Below, piece by piece: positions 7,501 through 10,465 of a stretch of DNA of 10,465 nt. The position numbers were made by a program, and so were the translations under genes. Position 1 is the first letter of the stretch. The number at the start of each line of letters is the position of its first letter. A model generated the notes under the pieces. The model searched no databases. It saw only the letters and a program-made list of their open reading frames with translations, and was not told the origin of the DNA. Origin of the DNA: an uncultured bacterium (GTDB taxonomy: Bacteria > Bacillota > Bacilli > Lactobacillales > Lactobacillaceae); assembly GCA_905214235.1 (NCBI GenBank), contig CAJMLF010000042.1, positions 1 to 10,465 of the forward strand. Reading direction: 5' to 3'.

Positions 7501-9240
7501 CACCTCGTTTACAACGAAGGTTACCACAGTGAGGGCCAGTCCCTGATGGATGGTAAGGGTAACCCAGAATTGTACATGGACTCATCCATGTTCTACACCC
7601 TGCAAAATGTCCTTGGCCGCATGAGGGACCGTGACGATATTACCCACCTGGCTACCAACTCAGTTGTCAACCGGGCAAACGATGATGGTAGTAAGACCCA
7701 GACACCAAACTGGTCGTTCGTCACTAACCATGACCAGCGGAAGAACCTCATCAACCAGATGATTATCAATGAACACCCTGGTGTAAAGGACATTATGGGG
7801 AATGGTTACAAGGCCGAGTACGCTAACCAAGCTTGGCAAGAATTCTATGCGGACCAGGCAAGTACTTACAAGCAGTACGCTGAATATAACGTTCCGGCCC
7901 AGTACGCAATCCTGCTGAGTAACAAGGATACCGTGCCGCAGGTTTACTATGGTGACCTTTATAACGAGACCAAGCCGTACATGGCAGAAAAGTCGATTTA
8001 CTACGATGCCATCACAACCCTGCTGAAGGCCCGGAAGGAGTTTGTCAGTGGTGGTCAGTCAATGGAAAGATACGGTAACCATGCCGTGGCCAGCGTCCGC
8101 TTCGGTAAAGGGATCGCCGATGCCAATAGCGTTGGGACCGACCCACTGAGCCGGACGACGGGGATGGCCGTGATTGTTGGTAACGACCCTGATATGACTA
8201 GCGATACCTTCATCATCAACATGGGGAAGGAACACGCTAACCAGCAATACCGGAACCTGATTGATACCACCGATGCGGGTCTGACCTATGACGGTACTGG
8301 CAGCCTCAACCCAACAACCCTGACGACCGATGCTAATGGTGACCTGTACGTCAAGGTTAAGGGCTTTGCTAACCCATACGTCAGTGGTTACCTGAGTGTC
8401 TGGGTTCCAGTCGTATCAGAACAGCAGGATGCCACGACCAGTTCGGCCGACGTTACGTCACAGCCAGGGAAGACCTTTGAGTCCAACGTGGCCTTAGATT
8501 CGCACGTGATTTACGAGGACTTTAGTCTTTACCAGCCAGAACCAACCAGTGTCAGTGAGCACGCCTACAACGTTATTGCTAATAATGCCCAAACATTTAG
8601 CAACCTCGGGATCACCGACTTCTGGATGGCCCCAGCTTACACGCCATTCTCGATGAGCCGGTATGGCGAAGGGTACGCCACGAACGACCGTTACACCCTG
8701 GGGACGACCAAGAACCCAACCAAGTATGGTAGCGGTGAAGAACTGGCCAACGCGATTGCTGCCCTTCACAAGGCTGGCTTGAAGGTTCAAGAGGACCTGG
8801 TATTGAACCAGATGATTGGCTTTAGCGGTCAGGAAGCCGTAACGGTCACCCGGGCTAACCAGTACGGGGTACCGCTGAGTGTTGATGGCAAGACCTTTGC
8901 TAACAAGATCTACTTTGCCTACACAGTTGGTGGTGGCGATGGTCAAAAGAACTATGGTGGTAAGTACCTTGCTGAACTGCAGGCAAAGTACCCCGACCTC
9001 TTCACGACTAAGGCCATCTCGACCGGTGTGGCACCAGACCCAACGACCCGGATTACCCAATGGTCCGCAAAGTATGAGAACGGAACGTCCCTGCAAAACA
9101 TCGGAGTTGGCCTCGCCGTTAAGCTGCCAAACGGTGATTATGCTTACCTGAATGGTGGTAATAACAATAAGTTTGCGACGACTTTGCCGGAACAGATGGG
9201 CTCAATTGATTATTACGTTCAACAAGAACTAAAGAATTAG
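4510..9240 (+). CDS. gtfB: Secreted GH70 GtfB-type 4-alpha-glucanotransferase
   Basis: A 1576-residue exported enzyme of the GtfB branch of GH70. This branch cleaves alpha-1,4 bonds of starch or maltodextrins and re-links the glucose units by alpha-1,6 (some by alpha-1,3) bonds, rather than using sucrose. The ATG at 4510 is chosen because GGGAGGG precedes it by six bases; the frame's earlier ATG (4417) lies in a terminator. A KxYKxGKxW signal peptide (residues 8-16, KLYKDGKQW) has likely cleavage after VHA (38). A Thr/Asn-rich stretch and five RDV repeats (91-687) precede the catalytic core. The permuted order II-III-IV-I identifies GH70: FRVDAADNVD (nucleophile D965), VYNEGYHSEG (acid/base E1003), FVTNHDQRKN (D1075) and KVQEDLVLNQ (1425-1434). 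Tyr1005 in place of the sucrase Trp, together with KVQED, points to GtfB. No LPxTG anchor or C-terminal binding domain is seen. Linkage specificity cannot be read from sequence. Confidence 0.94.
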   Translation: MEIKKHYKLYKDGKQWVTAAVATVAASTALLMGGVVHADQETTNTQPQTGTTNQLATISNQAQSKTVTLTNDSTNNTSTQDYDHQDNGSYGNLDSANFNNNELQVSGWQATNQAANKNYRYVIAFDATTNTELGRTQVNSVARPDVKNVHNVYNAGESGFNASIKVNYDKMQSYRDAIRIISRYSGQPDGNSDYVDWESQPIVFNDSNQGYLDDFTVNNGQLHVSGWNSTNQAIQKGYHYIILFDQTTGREVTRQLVKTGQDRPDVAKVHPEIVNANKSGFDVNFATANLNINHRYQIISRYSTGANGEGQNADLWFAAKSFAPVNQSNQGYLDGINFSNGSLAVSGWHATDFSNIEGNHFLILYDQTANKQVGLAKATSVTRTDVAKAYPTVKSALNAGFTGAFAANGLQSGHTYAVVSRYSTDANGNGNDGFHTDFWSAPFTLNQTAFSVDNVAMTNDGLHVTGWMASDNQLQQPNAYLFVMNNGKEVARQKLTLTGRPDVAKVYPTIYNSGKSGFDTTIKLSADQLNQLNGQMQVILRFVNSNDGNPGNNGVTDQYSGNYATNAGNFDYVKVNGNQLEFSGWHAADQSSTHPYQWIIVLANGKEVYRARIDQHGIIDQARTDVAKVYPAINNSDKAGFQGRLTLNNSITNAKVQLVHRFSTDGTHGESGNNIDYWSETLPVTANYQKDNDGAMVTIRGAIENGKFNIYDMRTNKLIKSLDAGTWENLAYSLDTNSINNVDGYLSYTGWYRPIGTSQDGKTWYKTGAGDWRPILMYAWPSKDVQAQFIKYFVAHGYTNEGYGLTNAGVANLSANTDTKTLNDYSQNLRYVIEQSIAANKSTSKLANDVNAFMQTVPSLSAASELPLANSSSFDDQLIFVNNNSSDQTKGNTSNADSNYRLMNRTLNNQRGNTRFSPELLVGNDIDNSNPVVQAENLNWEYFLLNYGKLMGYNADGNFDGFRVDAADNVDGDVLDQLGQLMNDLYNTKGNQTNANNHLVYNEGYHSEGQSLMDGKGNPELYMDSSMFYTLQNVLGRMRDRDDITHLATNSVVNRANDDGSKTQTPNWSFVTNHDQRKNLINQMIINEHPGVKDIMGNGYKAEYANQAWQEFYADQASTYKQYAEYNVPAQYAILLSNKDTVPQVYYGDLYNETKPYMAEKSIYYDAITTLLKARKEFVSGGQSMERYGNHAVASVRFGKGIADANSVGTDPLSRTTGMAVIVGNDPDMTSDTFIINMGKEHANQQYRNLIDTTDAGLTYDGTGSLNPTTLTTDANGDLYVKVKGFANPYVSGYLSVWVPVVSEQQDATTSSADVTSQPGKTFESNVALDSHVIYEDFSLYQPEPTSVSEHAYNVIANNAQTFSNLGITDFWMAPAYTPFSMSRYGEGYATNDRYTLGTTKNPTKYGSGEELANAIAALHKAGLKVQEDLVLNQMIGFSGQEAVTVTRANQYGVPLSVDGKTFANKIYFAYTVGGGDGQKNYGGKYLAELQAKYPDLFTTKAISTGVAPDPTTRITQWSAKYENGTSLQNIGVGLAVKLPNGDYAYLNGGNNNKFATTLPEQMGSIDYYVQQELKN
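4780..6570 (+). repeat. Five tandem RDV repeats (117-121 codons each) in gtfB
   Basis: Repeats begin near 4780, 5137, 5500, 5851 and 6211. Each follows the pattern: variable start, VSGW-like strand, then R-P/T-D-V-A/K, about 12 residues, S/A-G-F, about 20 residues, R-Y/F-S. RDV cores read RPDVKNV, RPDVAKV, RTDVAKA, RPDVAKV and RTDVAKV. Such repeats are known from the N-terminal variable regions of Lactobacillus glucansucrases and may bind glucan or the cell surface. Repeats 2 and 3 share the 20-bp junction agcaaccagggttacctgga (5128-5147 and 5491-5510), exactly 121 codons apart. Repeat 4 is the most diverged, with RFV in place of R-Y/F-S. Confidence 0.88.
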
Positions 9241-9279
9241 GCCCTCCTAAAGTGATTACAACAGTGTTACATTAGGGCC
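9240..9279 (+). repeat. Imperfect inverted repeat directly after gtfB
   Basis: GGCCCTCCTAA (9240-9250, starting in the stop codon) can pair with TTAGGGCC (9272-9279) if two bases bulge out, closing a loop of about 21 bases. No T run follows, so it is not a terminator by itself. It may protect the 3' end or be incidental, since a strong terminator follows 12 bases later. Confidence 0.28.
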
Positions 9280-9290
9280 CAAAAAGTAGT

Positions 9291-9338
9291 AAAAGCGGTG
9301 ATTTACCGAGTTTTTTCCCGGTAAATCACCGCTTTTTT
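9291..9338 (+). terminator. Strong terminator of gtfB
   Basis: A perfect 18-bp stem (9291-9308, AAAAGCGGTGATTTACCG, with 9319-9336) and a 10-base loop end in six T (9333-9338). It is the strongest hairpin in the window and separates gtfB from the LysM gene. Confidence 0.93.
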
Positions 9339-9596
9339 GTCTGCTTTGTTACATTTCGCCCCCGGGACGGCAGGAAAAATTAGGTCCTGACCTGGTGGGC
9401 TTTTCGCGGATAATGATAAATAAATTTATTGTGATTGTTACGAATTATTACGCTGACGGGCGAAATTGATATTCGCCAGTAATTCCCGTGTAACTTTGGG
9501 CATGTATAGTATTAGGTGTTGATTGATATGAATCAATCCAAGTGATGAGTTAATAAGTAAATAACAGAATTATGTAAAGGGTGGGATTTAATCTCT
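9339..9596 (+). promoter_or_regulatory. Promoter and leader region of the LysM/Apf gene
   Basis: This gap holds no gene. The best promoter is the -10 TATAGT at 9505-9510 with a TG directly in front; its -35 (near 9482-9487) is poor. A second candidate is GATAAT (9409-9414) with CTGACC (9387-9392) 16 bases upstream. Other structures are a 12-bp palindrome AATAAATTTATT (9419-9430), a hairpin GGCGAA/TTCGCC (9459-9464 with 9472-9477) that can be enclosed by ACGGG/CCCGT (9456-9460 with 9485-9489) as an alternative fold, and the hairpin at 9519-9536. The gene's ribosome binding site is AAAGGGTGG (9576-9584), 12 bases before its ATG. Confidence 0.45.
9519..9536 (+). other. Stem-loop at the 5' end of the apf leader
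   Basis: TTGATT (9519-9524) pairs perfectly with AATCAA (9531-9536) around a six-base loop. If transcription starts about seven bases after the -10 at 9505-9510, the hairpin would sit at the very 5' end of the message. Such end hairpins are known to stabilise abundant bacterial transcripts; that role here is inferred. Confidence 0.35.
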
Positions 9597-10355
9597 ATGA
9601 AGTTATCTAAGAACATCGCTAAAATTACTGCTGCTGTTGCTGGAGCCGTTGCATTGGGTACCATTGCTACTGCTACGACCGCAAACGCTGATTCAATTTA
9701 CACGGTGCAAAGTGGTGATACTTTATCAGGAATTTCCTACAAGTTTGGTCATGATTTAAGCTTTGTTGATACCTTAGCTTCAACCAACCACATTGCCAAC
9801 AAGAACTTAATCTACGTTGGCCAAAAATTAGTTATTAAGGATAACGGTGAAGTCGCACCAGCAACGCAACAAGAAATTGCTACGCTGCCAAGTGCTACTC
9901 CGGAAAACCAAAGCCAAGCGGCAACTAGTCAGGCTCAACAATCAGCTGCTGCTAGCCAAGCCCAACAGTCGACTGCTACCAATCAAGCACAAGCAACGAC
10001 CACGACTAGCCAACCAGCCGCTGCTAGCCAACAACAAGCTAGTGGTTACACCCAAGCTGCTAACGCGGCCGCAGCTGCTGCCTACACTGGTGCAGCAACG
10101 ACCAACACTAGCTACACTTCAGGCGTAACTGGTGACGAAGCCAGTGCGAAGGCCTGGATTGCTGCTCGTGAATCTGGTGGTTCATACACCGCTACGAACG
10201 GTCAATACATTGGTAAGTACCAGTTATCCGCTTCATACTTGAACGGTGACTACTCTGCCGCTAACCAAGAACGGGTTGCTGACCAATACGTTGCTAGCCG
10301 TTACGGTTCCTGGACCGCTGCCCAAGCATTCTGGCAATCACACGGTTGGTACTAA
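9597..10355 (+). CDS. apf: LysM surface protein of the aggregation-promoting-factor family
   Basis: A 252-residue exported protein. The signal peptide is residues 1-31 with likely cleavage after TANA. One LysM domain (about 35-81, [13 protein letters not shown] to GQKLVIK) binds peptidoglycan sugar chains. A low-complexity Ala/Gln/Ser/Thr linker (about 82-178) with near-repeats of SQAQQSxAA should span the wall. The C-terminal domain (179-252) carries [25 protein letters not shown] and ends SHGWY, the typical ending of lactobacillar Apf and related LysM proteins. E192 in RESGG is in the place of the catalytic Glu of lysozyme-fold transglycosylases, so a muralytic activity is possible but unproven. 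Apf proteins are abundant, non-covalently wall-bound proteins linked to aggregation and cell shape. The gene is a single-gene unit with its own promoter and terminator. Confidence 0.9.
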   Translation: MKLSKNIAKITAAVAGAVALGTIATATTANADSIYTVQSGDTLSGISYKFGHDLSFVDTLASTNHIANKNLIYVGQKLVIKDNGEVAPATQQEIATLPSATPENQSQAATSQAQQSAAASQAQQSTATNQAQATTTTSQPAAASQQQASGYTQAANAAAAAAYTGAATTNTSYTSGVTGDEASAKAWIAARESGGSYTATNGQYIGKYQLSASYLNGDYSAANQERVADQYVASRYGSWTAAQAFWQSHGWY

Positions 10356-10376
10356 AATTTAATCATATTTGCTAAG

Positions 10377-10407
10377 AAGCTGGAGATGTTTTCTCCGGCT
10401 TTTTTTA
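10377..10407 (+). terminator. Terminator of apf
   Basis: A 10-bp stem with one G-U pair (10377-10386, AAGCTGGAGA, with 10392-10401, TCTCCGGCTT) and a five-base loop is followed by a run of eight T (10400-10407). It begins 21 bases after the apf stop. Confidence 0.92.
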
Positions 10408-10465
10408 TGAACGGCGAATTGTCAAACTAAGTGCAACGGTTTATCAAAAAATACTTCATATGGGG
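10408..10465. other. Unassigned right edge
   Basis: No gene or structure can be supported in the last 58 bases. The stretch containing GTCAAACTAAGTGCAAC (10420-10436) vaguely recalls ends of IS30-type elements in lactobacilli, but this is memory only and no transposase is visible. Confidence 0.2.

Noticed and set aside
4417..9240. GH70 enzyme as a sucrose-dependent glucansucrase
   Set aside because: The acid/base motif has Tyr1005 in place of the usual sucrase Trp, and motifs IV (NHDQRKN) and I (KVQEDLVLNQ) are those of the GtfB branch acting on alpha-1,4-glucans.
9291..9338. 18-bp-stem palindrome as an IS end or attachment site
   Set aside because: A T run directly follows the stem and it stands just after a gene's stop, so a terminator explains it fully.

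Overview
The window looks like a chromosomal segment of a lactic acid bacterium, most likely a Limosilactobacillus (L. fermentum / L. reuteri group). This rests on a GtfB-type GH70 glucanotransferase with RDV repeats, a KxYKxGKxW signal peptide, an Apf-type LysM surface protein, strong AGGAGG-like ribosome binding sites and moderately GC-rich genes. The species is inferred; no rRNA or other marker gene is present.

Layout: (1) 1-37 is the terminator of a gene outside the window. (2) 38-674 is a mostly AT-rich gap with no recognisable gene. It holds a second terminator-like hairpin, two weak mini-ORFs, and at its right end NrdR-box-like sites and an extended -10 promoter. (3) 675-4396 is a three-gene operon: nrdD (class III anaerobic ribonucleotide reductase), nrdG (its radical-SAM activase) and a short SufB/SufD-like protein. 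It closes with a strong terminator at 4400-4431. (4) 4430-9240 holds a promoter with a CcpA cre-like site and one very large secreted enzyme, a GtfB-type 4-alpha-glucanotransferase. That protein has a KxYKxGKxW signal peptide, five RDV repeats and a circularly permuted GH70 catalytic core. An 18-bp-stem terminator follows. (5) 9339-9596 is a promoter and leader region for a small LysM surface protein of the aggregation-promoting-factor (Apf) family (9597-10355), which has its own terminator. The last ~58 bases are unassigned.

All convincing genes are on the + strand in three transcription units. The first supplies deoxyribonucleotides without oxygen; the SufD-like protein may relate to the iron-sulfur cluster NrdG needs, but that is inference. 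The second and third encode exported proteins that act outside the cell: an alpha-glucan (starch/maltodextrin) converting enzyme and a peptidoglycan-binding protein. I found no complete insertion sequence, CRISPR array, tRNA or rRNA. The most rewarding items are the divergent active-site motifs of the GH70 enzyme, the shortened SufD-like protein locked into the nrdDG operon, and the odd leader-like structures at 60-402. No clearly new multi-gene system is evident.
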